Below are positions 51,726-60,838 of a stretch of DNA of 64,000 nucleotides, piece by piece (positions within the stretch are counted from its first letter, which is position 1; each line of letters starts with the position of its first letter). Source of the DNA: Actinomycetota bacterium (GTDB lineage: Bacteria > Actinomycetota > Acidimicrobiia > Acidimicrobiales > Ilumatobacteraceae). The position numbers and the translations under genes are program-made. The stretch covers positions 1-64,000 of the forward strand of contig VGAC01000005.1 in the NCBI GenBank assembly GCA_016870865.1, written 5' to 3'. Under the pieces are notes generated by a model. It ran no database searches and was not told the origin of the DNA. It saw only the letters and a list, made by a program, of their open reading frames with translations.

Positions 51726-54146
51726 ATGTCAAAACAGGCCTCGCGACCACGTCCCGCCGGCAAGGCGCGTGACGCCAAGCCGCGCGAGCATGCGGCCGTG
51801 AAGGCTGCCGTGGGGGGCCGCGAGAACGAGTTCCGCGGCATCGCCATCGTGGTTGCGGGTGTCCTGGCAGCCCTTGGTGTCTACCTTCAAATCGCTGGTC
51901 CGGTCGGCGACGCGATCGACACCTCTCTGGGCTGGGTTCTGGGTCTTGGACGGTTCTTGTTGCCACCCGCGCTGGTCGCGCTGGGGGTCGTCGTGGTCCG
52001 CCGCAGCGAATCAGAACATCGCCTACGTCTTGCGGTCGGGTCGGTCGTGATCGTGCTCGCGATGCTCGGTTTGTTGCACCTTGCGCGTGGCGAGGGTCGA
52101 GTGACGGCCTCGGTCGATGCTCTCAAGCCCGCAGGCGGTTGGATCGGAGCGCTCATTGGTGAACCGCTGCGCACCCTCTTGAGCGTCGTCGGGGCGGTCG
52201 TGGTCTTGCTCGCCGTCATCCTCGGCGGCGCCCTCATCGTCACCGGGATGTCGTTGCCGTTGCTGTCCAGGCGTCTGCGTGCCTACTTCGCGTCCGCTGC
52301 GCAGCCCACCGCACGCGTGGCGAAAAAGGTGTTCAGCGAGATGAAGACGACCGACGACGTTCGCGGTGTCGAGCCGGACGCCCCCATCTTTTTCGACCAG
52401 GCCGAACCCGATGTGCCCCCCGGATTCGGGGTGGGCGAGGAACTTGACACGTCCCACGTGCCGGTATTCGACCCCGGTGCGCCCAAGCCGATGCTCTACG
52501 ACTTCGAAACCGAAGAGGGAGGGGCCACCAAGCCCGCCAAACCGCGCCGTCAGCCCGCTCATGCATCGGCCGAGGAGCAAGAGTTCCCACCGCGACCCAA
52601 GCGCCGCCTCTCCGACCGCGACGCCGCGTCGGTGACGAACGGCGACGAACTCGCCCTTGGACCCGCGGCGCGCAGGGGATCCTGGGCGCTGCCCCCCGCG
52701 AATCTGCTCACCGTGAGTCCGACGCAGGCCGTCGACCGTGCTGCGGCCCAAGAGCGCGGACATCTTCTCGAGTCGTCGCTCGCTTCACACGGTGTCGACA
52801 CCCGGTTGGTCGGCATGACAGTCGGCCCGACCGTTACACGCTACGAACTCGAACTTGGCTCGGGTGTCAAGGTCGCCCGTGTCACGAGCCTCGACCGTGA
52901 CATCGCCTATGCGATGGCCGCCACCGACGTGCGAATCCTTGCGCCCATCCCGGGCCGCTCGGCTATCGGCGTCGAAGTGCCGAACCCTTCGCGCCAACTC
53001 GTTTCGCTCGGGGACCTGATGACGTCGCCCGAGGCGAAGGCCGCGACGCACCCCCTCGACGTCGCCGTCGGCAAGGACATCGCCGGTCGTGCGGTCTTCA
53101 TGAACCTCGCCACGACGCCGCATCTCCTCATCGCCGGAGCCACCGGCGCGGGTAAGTCGAGCGGACTCAACTGCATCATCACCTCGATCCTGATGCGCAC
53201 GACGCCCGATCAAGTGCGCCTCATCCTCATCGATCCCAAGCAGGTCGAGATGGGCCAGTATGCACGCCTGCCGCACCTTCTCACCCAACCGGTGACGAAC
53301 CCGAAGAGGGCGGCGAATGCCCTCGGTTGGGCGGTCAAGGAGATGGAGCGGCGTTACGACCTCCTCGTCGAGGTCGGCTTCCGCGACGTCACGGGCTACA
53401 ACGCCGCCTACGACCGCGGCGATCTGGTTGCCGAACAGAGCGGCGAACGCGAGCACGAACGCCTGCCGTACATCGTTGTCGTCGTCGACGAATTGAACGA
53501 CCTCATGATGGTGGCCGCACGCGACGTGGAGGATTCGATCACGCGCATCGCCCAAAAGGCGCGCGCCGTCGGCATACACCTGATCATCGCCACGCAGCGC
53601 CCCAGCGTCAACGTCATCACCGGGGTGATCAAGGCCAACATTCCCGCACGTGTTGCCTTTGCGGTCTCGAGCCTCACCGACAGTCGGGTCATTCTCGATC
53701 GCCCGGGTGCCGAGAAGTTGGTCGGCAAAGGCGACATGCTGCTGCTGCCCGGCAACACGAATGTGGCGCAGCGCGTTCAGGGATCATGGGTCACCGAGGA
53801 AGAGGTGCGCATGGTCGTTGCCCACTGGCGTCGTCAGGCACCCGAGGTGGTGTACGTGGGCGGTATCGAGGGCGAAGGCGCTGCGTCGGGGAGCGGACTC
53901 GTCGGCGGATCGACGGGCGACGACGATGACGACGATTTGTTGAAGCAAGCGATCGAATTGGTGGTCACATCGGGTCTCGGCAGTACGTCGATGTTGCAAC
54001 GCAAGTTGAAGGTCGGCTTTGCGCGTGCAGGTCGTTTGATGGACCTGCTCGAAGAGCGCGGCATCGTCGGCCCGGGTGAAGGCTCCAAGGCGCGTCAGGT
54101 GCTGATGACACCCGAAGAGTACGCCTTCCTGCAACAAAGCAACTGA
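51726..54146 (+). CDS. ftsK: DNA translocase FtsK
   Basis: FtsK pumps chromosomal DNA at the division septum to complete segregation. The 806-residue protein has four N-terminal transmembrane segments (roughly 40-170), a short charged linker, the motor with Walker A GATGAGKSSGLN and Walker B IVVVVDELNDLM, and the gamma winged helix at the C-terminus (VVTSGLGSTSMLQRKLKVGFARAGRLMDLLEERG, in part). ATG 51726 lies 6 nt after TACCTT (51714-51719), fitting a leaderless transcript. The linker is shorter than in E. coli, as is usual in actinobacteria. Confidence 0.96.
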   Translation: MSKQASRPRPAGKARDAKPREHAAVKAAVGGRENEFRGIAIVVAGVLAALGVYLQIAGPVGDAIDTSLGWVLGLGRFLLPPALVALGVVVVRRSESEHRLRLAVGSVVIVLAMLGLLHLARGEGRVTASVDALKPAGGWIGALIGEPLRTLLSVVGAVVVLLAVILGGALIVTGMSLPLLSRRLRAYFASAAQPTARVAKKVFSEMKTTDDVRGVEPDAPIFFDQAEPDVPPGFGVGEELDTSHVPVFDPGAPKPMLYDFETEEGGATKPAKPRRQPAHASAEEQEFPPRPKRRLSDRDAASVTNGDELALGPAARRGSWALPPANLLTVSPTQAVDRAAAQERGHLLESSLASHGVDTRLVGMTVGPTVTRYELELGSGVKVARVTSLDRDIAYAMAATDVRILAPIPGRSAIGVEVPNPSRQLVSLGDLMTSPEAKAATHPLDVAVGKDIAGRAVFMNLATTPHLLIAGATGAGKSSGLNCIITSILMRTTPDQVRLILIDPKQVEMGQYARLPHLLTQPVTNPKRAANALGWAVKEMERRYDLLVEVGFRDVTGYNAAYDRGDLVAEQSGEREHERLPYIVVVVDELNDLMMVAARDVEDSITRIAQKARAVGIHLIIATQRPSVNVITGVIKANIPARVAFAVSSLTDSRVILDRPGAEKLVGKGDMLLLPGNTNVAQRVQGSWVTEEEVRMVVAHWRRQAPEVVYVGGIEGEGAASGSGLVGGSTGDDDDDDLLKQAIELVVTSGLGSTSMLQRKLKVGFARAGRLMDLLEERGIVGPGEGSKARQVLMTPEEYAFLQQSN

Positions 54147-54151
54147 CGGAT

Positions 54152-54164
54152 GCCCCGAAGGGGC
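54152..54164 (+). terminator. Short hairpin after ftsK
   Basis: GCCCC (54152-54156) pairs with GGGGC (54160-54164) around a GAA loop, 5 nt after the ftsK stop. It is small and lacks a T-run, so only a weak terminator candidate. Confidence 0.4.
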
Positions 54165-54183
54165 GCTCGGTAGACTCGCACAC

Positions 54184-55467
54184 GTGTCAGATCCGGCGCA
54201 GCCGCAGCGCTTCTACGTCGAGACCCTGGGTTGTCCGAAGAACGAGGTCGATTCCGAAAAGATCATCGGTCTTCTCCATGGCGACGGACTTGAGCGCACC
54301 GACGACCCGTCGTGTGCCGATGTCGTCGTCGTCAACACGTGTGCGTTCATCGAAGAGGCACGGCAAGAGAGCATCGACACCATCCTGGCGTTGTCCGACC
54401 GCAGGAAAGACGGGGCACGGTTGGTCGTCACGGGTTGCATGGCCGAGCGGTACGGCGACGAACTCGCAACAGAACTCCCCGAGGTCGACCAGGTGGCCGG
54501 TTTCGGTGTTCCGGTGGCACTCGGACGCAAACCGGCGGGTCTCTCCGTCACGCCGGCGCCGGCCTTCGATCTGCTCAACCTGGCGCGTCCGAAGGCCTCG
54601 GCGCCCTGGGCCTACGTCAAGATTGCCGAGGGGTGTGATCGCAACTGCGGCTTTTGTGCCATTCCGTCGTTCCGCGGGCCGCAACGCAGTCGCGACATCG
54701 AATCGATTCTCCGCGAAGTCGACCAATTGGGTGCCCGCGAAATCGTGTTGGTCGCACAGGACCTGGCGAGCTACGGCAGGGATCGTCCGGGCGATCTCGG
54801 CGCCGGCGCCATCGTGCCGTTGGTGCGACGTGTCACCGAACGCACCGATCGTGTGCGGCTGCTGTACCTCTATCCCAGCGACCTGAGCGACGAACTCATA
54901 GAGGCGATTCTCGACACCGGGGTTGCCTATTTCGACCTCTCGTTGCAGCACGTATCGAAGGCCCATCTCCGTCGCATGCGTCGCTGGGGTGACGGTCGAC
55001 GTTTTCTTTCGCGAATCGACGACATCAGGTCGCGCGAGGCCGACGCGGTGTTTCGCTCCAACTTCATCGTGGGATACCCGGGTGAAACCGAAGCCGACCA
55101 CGACGAACTGCTCTCTTTCGTCGACGCGGCGCAGCTCGATTGGTGCGGTTTTTTCGCCTTCAGCCCCGAGGAGGGAACCCACGCGTTGAACCTGCCCGAC
55201 CGCGTCGCCGACGACGTCATGCGTTCGCGCCTCGCGGAGTTGCGTGAATTGCAGGACCACATCACGGCCCGTCGACGCGACGACTGCATCGGGTCGACAC
55301 AGCGCGTCTTGGTCGACGAGCCGGGGGTGGCGCGGAGCCACCGCGAGGCTCCCGAAATCGACGGAGTGGTGAACGTTCCCGAGAGCCTTGAGGCCGGGCA
55401 ATTCCACGACGTCGAGATCGTCGATGCGATGGGGCCGGACCTTGTTGGTGTTGGGGTGGGGTGCTGA
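54184..55467 (+). CDS. rimO: Ribosomal protein S12 methylthiotransferase RimO
   Basis: RimO adds a methylthio group to an aspartate of ribosomal protein S12. The 427-residue protein shares the MiaB architecture: cluster cysteines in ETLGCPKNEVDSE, VVNTCAFIEEA and VTGCMAERY, the radical SAM motif CDRNCGFC, and a TRAM domain. LGCPKNEVDSE and IPSFRGPQRSR separate it from MiaB, which is present elsewhere in the window. GTG 54184 lies 7 nt after TAGACT (54171-54176). pgsA follows after 1 nt. Confidence 0.95.
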   Translation: MSDPAQPQRFYVETLGCPKNEVDSEKIIGLLHGDGLERTDDPSCADVVVVNTCAFIEEARQESIDTILALSDRRKDGARLVVTGCMAERYGDELATELPEVDQVAGFGVPVALGRKPAGLSVTPAPAFDLLNLARPKASAPWAYVKIAEGCDRNCGFCAIPSFRGPQRSRDIESILREVDQLGAREIVLVAQDLASYGRDRPGDLGAGAIVPLVRRVTERTDRVRLLYLYPSDLSDELIEAILDTGVAYFDLSLQHVSKAHLRRMRRWGDGRRFLSRIDDIRSREADAVFRSNFIVGYPGETEADHDELLSFVDAAQLDWCGFFAFSPEEGTHALNLPDRVADDVMRSRLAELRELQDHITARRRDDCIGSTQRVLVDEPGVARSHREAPEIDGVVNVPESLEAGQFHDVEIVDAMGPDLVGVGVGC

Positions 55468-55468
55468 C

Positions 55469-56035
55469 GTGCCCGTCGACCCGAACGCCGTCGCCACGTG
55501 GGCCAACATGGTCACGGTTGGCCGAATTCTCATATCGCCGATCCTCTTCGCGCTGATCCCGAGCGACTCGTACGGCTCGTGGGTTGCGTTCGTCATGTGG
55601 TTCTTTCTCTGCGTCAGTGACGGGTTCGACGGGTACCTGGCGCGGCGTCACGGCACCACGAAGTCGGGAGCATTCCTCGACCCGCTTGCCGACAAGGTGC
55701 TCGTTCTCGGCGCAATGTTCACGCTTGTCAGCCGTGGACTCTTTCCACTGTTGCCCGTCCTGATCATCGCTGTGCGAGAGGTTGCCATCAGCATCTATCG
55801 CGTGCTCGTCGGCTCGAAGGGCATCTCGGTGCCGGCGAGTCGTCTGGCGAAAGTCAAGACGTTCAGTCAACAAATCGCCGTTGGTTTCGCGCTCGCACCA
55901 CTCACCGTCATCGATGCCGACTGGACGTGGAAGATACTGCTGTGGTTCTCGGTCGTACTCGCCCTGATCAGCGCCGGTCAGTACGCGGTGCGGGCGGTAC
56001 GTCGGCGCCAGTTCCAGCGGGCTATCGGGGACTGA
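55469..56035 (+). CDS. pgsA: CDP-alcohol phosphatidyltransferase, PgsA type
   Basis: Transfers glycerol 3-phosphate (or a related alcohol) to CDP-diacylglycerol to start phosphatidylglycerol synthesis. The 188-residue membrane protein has the family motif SDGFDGYLARRHGTTKSGAFLDPLADK (in part; D-G-x2-A-R-x8-G-x3-D-x3-D), and about five transmembrane segments. GTG 55469 lies 1 nt after the rimO stop. It is followed 2 nt later by cinA. The order rimO-pgsA-cinA is common in actinobacteria and supports the PgsA assignment over other members. Confidence 0.9.
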   Translation: MPVDPNAVATWANMVTVGRILISPILFALIPSDSYGSWVAFVMWFFLCVSDGFDGYLARRHGTTKSGAFLDPLADKVLVLGAMFTLVSRGLFPLLPVLIIAVREVAISIYRVLVGSKGISVPASRLAKVKTFSQQIAVGFALAPLTVIDADWTWKILLWFSVVLALISAGQYAVRAVRRRQFQRAIGD

Positions 56036-56037
56036 TC

Positions 56038-57282
56038 GTGCGCTGCGACGTCATTGCCGTGGGGACGGAACTTCTGCTCGGCCAGATCGTCGACACCAAT
56101 TCCAGCTGGATCGGTGAACAACTCGCGGCACACGGTATCTCGAGTCATGTGCAGGTGAAAGTGGGTGACAACATCGCTCGTATCACCGACCAATTGAGCA
56201 GGCGTTTGGACGAGGCCGATGCGGTGATCATGTGCGGCGGCCTCGGGCCGACCCACGATGACCTCACCCGTCAAGCAATCGCGGCAGTGATGGGTGTCGA
56301 CCTGGTCCACGACGACGACGTTGCCGAAGTGATCCTCGGGATGTTTGCTTCGCGCGGTCGCCGTATGGCGGCCAACAATCTGCGCCAGGCACTCGTGCCG
56401 CGCGGCGCGGTGGTGATTCCCCAGAAGCGGGGAACGGCACCCGGACTCATCTGTCCTGTCGGTGAAAAAGTGGTCTACGCGGTTCCGGGTGTGTCACACG
56501 AGATGTACGAGATGATGACGCGGGCGATACTTCCCGATCTCGTTCGTCGCAGTGGCCGTACCTCGGTGATCCGCAGTCGCGTCTTGCGGACCTGGGGTGA
56601 GAGCGAAAGCGGCCTCAACGAGCGTCTCGATGCCGTCATTGCCGAACTCGACGAACCCGGTGATGGCAAGCCCACCCTTGCATTTCTCGCCAGCGGCTGG
56701 GAAGGGATCAAGGTGCGGCTGACCGCCGCTGCCGCGAGCGCCGCCGATGCTGATGCAATTCTCGATGCGTGGGAAGGGCGCCTGCGGGCGATCATCCACG
56801 ACGTGGTTTTCGGGGTCGATGACGACACCATGGAGTCGGTCGTCATCGCCCTGCTCGCGGCGCGTGGTCAGACACTGGCCGTTGCCGAATCGGTGACCGG
56901 GGGTCTCGTGACCGGACGGTTGACCGCGGTTCCGGGTGCGAGTCGTGTTCTGCGTGGTGGAGTCGTCAGTTATGCGTCCGAGGTGAAATTCGACGTCCTC
57001 GGCGTGACTTCGGGTCCCGTTGTGACACAGCAGGCAGCGATCGAAATGGCGCACGGGGTGCGCATGCGTCTGGGCGCCACGGTGGGTTTGTCCCTCACCG
57101 GCGTGGCCGGCCCCGATGAACAGGATGGGGTCGCGGTCGGCACGCTCCACGTGGGATTGGTAACTGCTGATGGTGCCGAGCACGTCATGACCTACCGACT
57201 GCCCGCGACCCGCGATCAGATGCGCCAGATGAGCGTGATCTCGGCACTCAACTTCTTGCGCTTAGAGCTCGCAGCAAACTGA
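56038..57282 (+). CDS. cinA: CinA family protein (NMN amidohydrolase/ADP-ribose pyrophosphatase)
   Basis: A 414-residue protein with an N-terminal COG1058 molybdopterin-binding-like domain (AVGTELLLGQIVDTNSSWI, CGGLGPTHDDLTRQA, VPGVSHEMYEMM) and a C-terminal CinA amidase domain (LAVAESVTGGLVTGRLTAVPGAS in part, GLSLTGVAGPDEQDG). Known members act in pyridine nucleotide recycling. GTG 56038 starts 2 nt after pgsA. The last 35 nt overlap the end of the convergent tandem TetR gene. Confidence 0.94.
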   Translation: MRCDVIAVGTELLLGQIVDTNSSWIGEQLAAHGISSHVQVKVGDNIARITDQLSRRLDEADAVIMCGGLGPTHDDLTRQAIAAVMGVDLVHDDDVAEVILGMFASRGRRMAANNLRQALVPRGAVVIPQKRGTAPGLICPVGEKVVYAVPGVSHEMYEMMTRAILPDLVRRSGRTSVIRSRVLRTWGESESGLNERLDAVIAELDEPGDGKPTLAFLASGWEGIKVRLTAAAASAADADAILDAWEGRLRAIIHDVVFGVDDDTMESVVIALLAARGQTLAVAESVTGGLVTGRLTAVPGASRVLRGGVVSYASEVKFDVLGVTSGPVVTQQAAIEMAHGVRMRLGATVGLSLTGVAGPDEQDGVAVGTLHVGLVTADGAEHVMTYRLPATRDQMRQMSVISALNFLRLELAAN

Positions 57283-58468
57283 TCAGGGTCGAGGAAAAGG
57301 GGTGGAAGTTCAGGTCGTCGAGATCGGTTTCGTACGACTCGACCAGCGACAATCCGAGGGGAATCGACTGCCCGCCGCGCGCCACGAGTCGAACCATTTC
57401 GCCACTCATCTTCGACTGCTCGTCGAGCATGTCGTGGTAGCGAACGATGCCGGCCGCATGCACCCTCCGGAGCGCGGCGCGCGGCTCTTTGCGTGTGCGC
57501 GCAGCGACGTAGGTCTCGAGCCTGAACTGGCGCCACGGCCGTCGCACGGGTGCGACCCCCAGGGAGTAAATCTTGCCGACCGATTCACCAAGGTCGCCCC
57601 CAGTGACCCCGTGTGCGGTCAATTCATTCGTGCCAGATATCGCGCCACCCAGGAGTGTGTCGAGTGTGTCGATGATGAGGTCGTCCTTCGAGTCGTAGCG
57701 CGTGTAGACGGCACCACCCGTCAACTTCGCACGTCGACCGATGCGTGACACCGTGGCCCGTTCGTAACCTGTTCGTCCGATGACGTTCGCTGTGGCGGTG
57801 ATCAGCGCATCGCGCAGCGGCTCGCCGGTTCCCGGCGTCACCTCGACGTTGGGAAGTTCCTCACCGATTGTGGGCGGCTTGGCGAAGGTCGTCCCGGGGG
57901 TCTCGCGGATCGCCGTCGACATGATCCCAAAGACCCGGTTCCAGTCCGCCAACTTCGGCTCGGCGAATCCGTAGACGAAGGCTCCGAGGATCGTCGAGAG
58001 TGCCACCACGTTGAGGGCCCGCGCGGCGTGGTCGGCCTTCGCATCGAGACCCCATTTTTCGCACCATGTGGCAAAGTCGTCACCCACCTCTTCGCCCAGG
58101 GCGTCGTTGCGGCGTCCGACGACGAGGGCCTCGAGGGCGACAGCGAGGTGTTTCGGCGGGTTGGCCACCGTGGCAGCCACAGGTCCGACGCCCGGCGCAC
58201 CTTCGACGCCGAGCATCGCGCCCATCGCATTCGACAGGAAGTCAAAGAGGGGAGTGCACAAACGCTCGGACCAAATCGACGCAAGGAAGTCGTCGGTGTC
58301 TTCGTAGCGCCCGTAGATCGCGCCGCTGGTCAGGTCGCAGCGGCGGACGACGGCACGCAACGCGATCCGATCGAGGCCAACCGCATGGGCCTCGGCGATG
58401 CCCGCGTCGAGAATCCGTGCGTCGTTTTCCCTTGTCGCCTTTGACTTGGCGCGCGGCTGGAGTGGCAC
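57248..58468 (-). CDS. Tandem TetR-type regulator
   Basis: A 406-residue protein containing two TetR-like units in one chain. The first helix-turn-helix lies at about 15-60 (ENDARILDAGIAEAHAVGLDRIALRAVVRRCDLTSGAIYGRY, in part). The second lies at about 220-265 (LRDALITATANVIGRTGYERATVSRIGRRAKLTGGAVYTRY, in part). Each is followed by a helical domain. Usual TetR proteins are about 200 residues and dimerise, so this may be a covalent pseudo-dimer. The start is GTG 58468. No target gene is evident; tRNA-Arg lies divergently upstream and cinA converges. Confidence 0.85.
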   Translation of the reverse strand: MPLQPRAKSKATRENDARILDAGIAEAHAVGLDRIALRAVVRRCDLTSGAIYGRYEDTDDFLASIWSERLCTPLFDFLSNAMGAMLGVEGAPGVGPVAATVANPPKHLAVALEALVVGRRNDALGEEVGDDFATWCEKWGLDAKADHAARALNVVALSTILGAFVYGFAEPKLADWNRVFGIMSTAIRETPGTTFAKPPTIGEELPNVEVTPGTGEPLRDALITATANVIGRTGYERATVSRIGRRAKLTGGAVYTRYDSKDDLIIDTLDTLLGGAISGTNELTAHGVTGGDLGESVGKIYSLGVAPVRRPWRQFRLETYVAARTRKEPRAALRRVHAAGIVRYHDMLDEQSKMSGEMVRLVARGGQSIPLGLSLVESYETDLDDLNFHPFSSTLISLLRALSARS

Positions 58469-58506
58469 CCCAATGTTTTAGCAGCGTCTCGGTACGATGG
58501 GAGTAG

Positions 58507-58581
58507 GCCCCCGTAGCTCAGCCCGGATAGAGCAACGGCCTTCTAATCCGTTTGGCGCAGGTTCAAATCCTGCCGGGGGCA
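58507..58581 (+). tRNA. tRNA-Arg (TCT)
   Basis: A complete cloverleaf: acceptor GCCCCCG/CGGGGGC, D arm GCTC/GAGC with a 10-nt loop, anticodon loop CTTCTAA (anticodon TCT), T loop TTCAAAT, A discriminator. CCA is not encoded. TACGAT at 58493-58498 is a likely -10 element. Confidence 0.96.
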
Positions 58582-58654
58582 CAAGTGATGCGAACAACTT
58601 CACTCTGCGCCTTTGCCTGAGTAAAGACGACTCCCTGCGTCTAGCCTCACCTGT

Positions 58655-59407
58655 GTGAATTTCAAGAAGGGTGACACAGTCATCTACCCCCAACACGGTG
58701 CCTGCATCATCCACGGAATCAAGAAGATGAAGGCCTTCGGGGCGAACCAGGAATACCTCATCTTGAAGACCGTCATCAACGAGATGACCTTGTCGGTACC
58801 CACCTCAAAGGCCGCCGAAGTCGGTGTACGGCCTCCGGTGTCACAAGACGAGCTCGAGGACCTGGTGTCGCACCTCTCCAAGGCCGACCCTCGGGTGCCG
58901 TCGAACTGGTCCCGTCGATTCAAGAACCACCAGGAGAAGTTGAAGAGCGGCGACGTCTACCAAGTGGCCGAGGTCGTGCGCAACCTTGCGGCCCGCAATC
59001 GCGATGCATCGCTGTCGGCAGCAGAACGCACGATGTACGACCGGGCACGCATCAACCTGATCTCTGAAATTGCACCCGCGCTGAAGGTCTCGACCGAGGA
59101 AGCCGAGGCGTTCCTCGATGATGCCCTGGCGAAGGGAGTCCTCAAACCCACGAGGGCGAAGAAGACCGCGGCCCCTGCCCCCGTGAACAAGGCCGGTGCC
59201 GCATCGGCCGGGGCTGATGCCACGGCGAGCCACGGCAAGCCCCAAGCCCCAGCCAAGAAGACAGTTGCTGCAAAGCCGAAGGCGCCGACACAGACAAAGG
59301 TGGCTGCCACGAAGCCGAAGGCACCAGCGAAGTCCAAGACACCACCAAAGCCCAAGACGCGAGCGAGGCCGCAGGCCTCGGCGAAATCGGGCGGCAGGAA
59401 GGCCTGA
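58655..59407 (+). CDS. carD: CarD family transcriptional regulator with a basic C-terminal tail
   Basis: CarD binds the RNA polymerase beta subunit and stabilises open promoter complexes. Residues 1-60 form the RNAP-interaction domain (FKKGDTVIYPQHGACIIHGI, LSVPTSKAAEVGVRPPVS) and about 65-160 the helical DNA-contact domain (SGDVYQVAEVVRNLAARNRDASLSAAERTMYDRA, in part). Typical CarD ends near residue 162; this one continues with about 85 residues rich in Lys, Ala and Pro (KPKAPTQTK, KPKAPAKSKTPPKPKTRARPQ), resembling histone H1-like tails. GTG 58655 lies 7 nt after TAGCCT (58642-58647). Confidence 0.93.
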   Translation: MNFKKGDTVIYPQHGACIIHGIKKMKAFGANQEYLILKTVINEMTLSVPTSKAAEVGVRPPVSQDELEDLVSHLSKADPRVPSNWSRRFKNHQEKLKSGDVYQVAEVVRNLAARNRDASLSAAERTMYDRARINLISEIAPALKVSTEEAEAFLDDALAKGVLKPTRAKKTAAPAPVNKAGAASAGADATASHGKPQAPAKKTVAAKPKAPTQTKVAATKPKAPAKSKTPPKPKTRARPQASAKSGGRKA

Positions 59408-59445
59408 GTCGGCTGTCGTACGGTGCGACGCGGCGGGGAGGGGTC

Positions 59446-60816
59446 ATGGCGTCAGGTAAGGCACTCGACAGGGCGGCGCTCACGAAACTGATCGAGGCGG
59501 GTGACATCGACACCGTCGTGATGGCGTTCCCCGACCTCTTTGGCAGGCTCGTGGGCAAGCGCACCACCGGTCGGTTTTTCGTCGAGCACGTCGCCGAGCA
59601 CGGCACCGAGAACTGCGACTATCTCATCGCATGCGACATCGAGAACAATCCCGTGCCGGGGTACCGGTTCGCCAGTTACGACCAGGGCTACGGCGACATG
59701 GTGGCGCGCGCCGATTGGACTGCGGCGTGGCGCGTGCCGTGGGTGGAGGCGACCGCGCTCGTCATCTGTGATGTCTTCGACGTCGAATCGGGTGCTCTCG
59801 TCAACGAAGCGCCCCGATCGATCCTGCGCGCGCAGGTCGATGCCGCGGCACGGTCGGGATATCGCCCGATGATCGGCAGCGAGATCGAGTTCTTTCTTTT
59901 CGACACCACCTATTCCGAGGCCCACGCCTCGGGCTACGGCTCGCTCACACCCTCAGGGGACTGGGTGCAGGACTACCACGTGGTTCAGACAACGCGAGAC
60001 GAGCCTGTGATCGGGGCGATCCGCCGGGGTCTCGAGGCGGCAGGAGTACCCGTCGAATTCACGAAAGGCGAGGCGGGGCGCGGTCAACACGAGATCAACC
60101 TCGACTACACCGACGCGTTGGCGATGGCCGATCGCAACGTTCTCTACAAGACAGCTGCAAAAGAAATAGCAGCACAACACGGAAAGTCCGCGACGTTCAT
60201 GGCCAAGTACGACTTCGCCGAAACGGGCTCGTCGTGTCACGTGCACAGCAGTCTGTGGTCCTCCGACGGGTCGCGCGCACTCTTTCATGACGACTCGACA
60301 CACGGCACGAGTGATCTCTTTCGTCACTATCTCGCGGGATTGCTCGCCACGGCTCGCGAGTTTTCGTTGTTGTGGGCGCCGACGATCAACAGTTACAAAC
60401 GCTTCCAGCCCGGCTCGTGGGCTCCGACGGGCGTCGCGTGGGGCATCGACAATCGCACCCTGGGTTTCCGGCAGGTTGGCCACGGCGCGTCATTGCGTGT
60501 CGAGAACCGGGTGCCGGGTGCCGACGCGAACAGTTATCTCGCCTTTGCCGGAGTGCTCGGAGGGGGTCTCTACGGCATCCGTCACGAATTACCCCTCGCT
60601 GGTCCATTCGTCGGCAACGGCTACGAGGCCGACCTGCCGCGTGTTCCCTCCAGCCTCGTCGAAGCGATCGAATTGTGGCGTGGCAGTTCGATCGCTCGCG
60701 AAGTATTCGGCGACGACGTCCACCACCACATCCTGGTGATGGCCGAGGCCGAGTGGCGGGCATTCAACAAGACGGTCACCGACTGGGAACGCCGCCGATA
60801 CTTCGAACTCATCTAG
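59446..60816 (+). CDS. Glutamine synthetase family protein (GlnA-like)
   Basis: An ATP-dependent gamma-glutamyl ligase of 456 residues. GSEIEFFLF, GEAGRGQHEINLDY, TFMAKYDFAETGSSCHVHSSL and the RVENRVPGADANSYLAFA segment match the glutamine synthetase active-site strands. The adenylylation-loop signature of GlnA I is not apparent and the N-terminus differs, so it more likely makes a gamma-glutamylated amine (GlnA2-4 or PuuA type) than bulk glutamine. A GGGGAGGGG ribosome site precedes ATG 59446. An SDR gene follows after 22 nt and may act in the same pathway. Confidence 0.85.
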   Translation: MASGKALDRAALTKLIEAGDIDTVVMAFPDLFGRLVGKRTTGRFFVEHVAEHGTENCDYLIACDIENNPVPGYRFASYDQGYGDMVARADWTAAWRVPWVEATALVICDVFDVESGALVNEAPRSILRAQVDAAARSGYRPMIGSEIEFFLFDTTYSEAHASGYGSLTPSGDWVQDYHVVQTTRDEPVIGAIRRGLEAAGVPVEFTKGEAGRGQHEINLDYTDALAMADRNVLYKTAAKEIAAQHGKSATFMAKYDFAETGSSCHVHSSLWSSDGSRALFHDDSTHGTSDLFRHYLAGLLATAREFSLLWAPTINSYKRFQPGSWAPTGVAWGIDNRTLGFRQVGHGASLRVENRVPGADANSYLAFAGVLGGGLYGIRHELPLAGPFVGNGYEADLPRVPSSLVEAIELWRGSSIAREVFGDDVHHHILVMAEAEWRAFNKTVTDWERRRYFELI

Positions 60817-60838
60817 CGACCACCGAAAGCAGACATTC

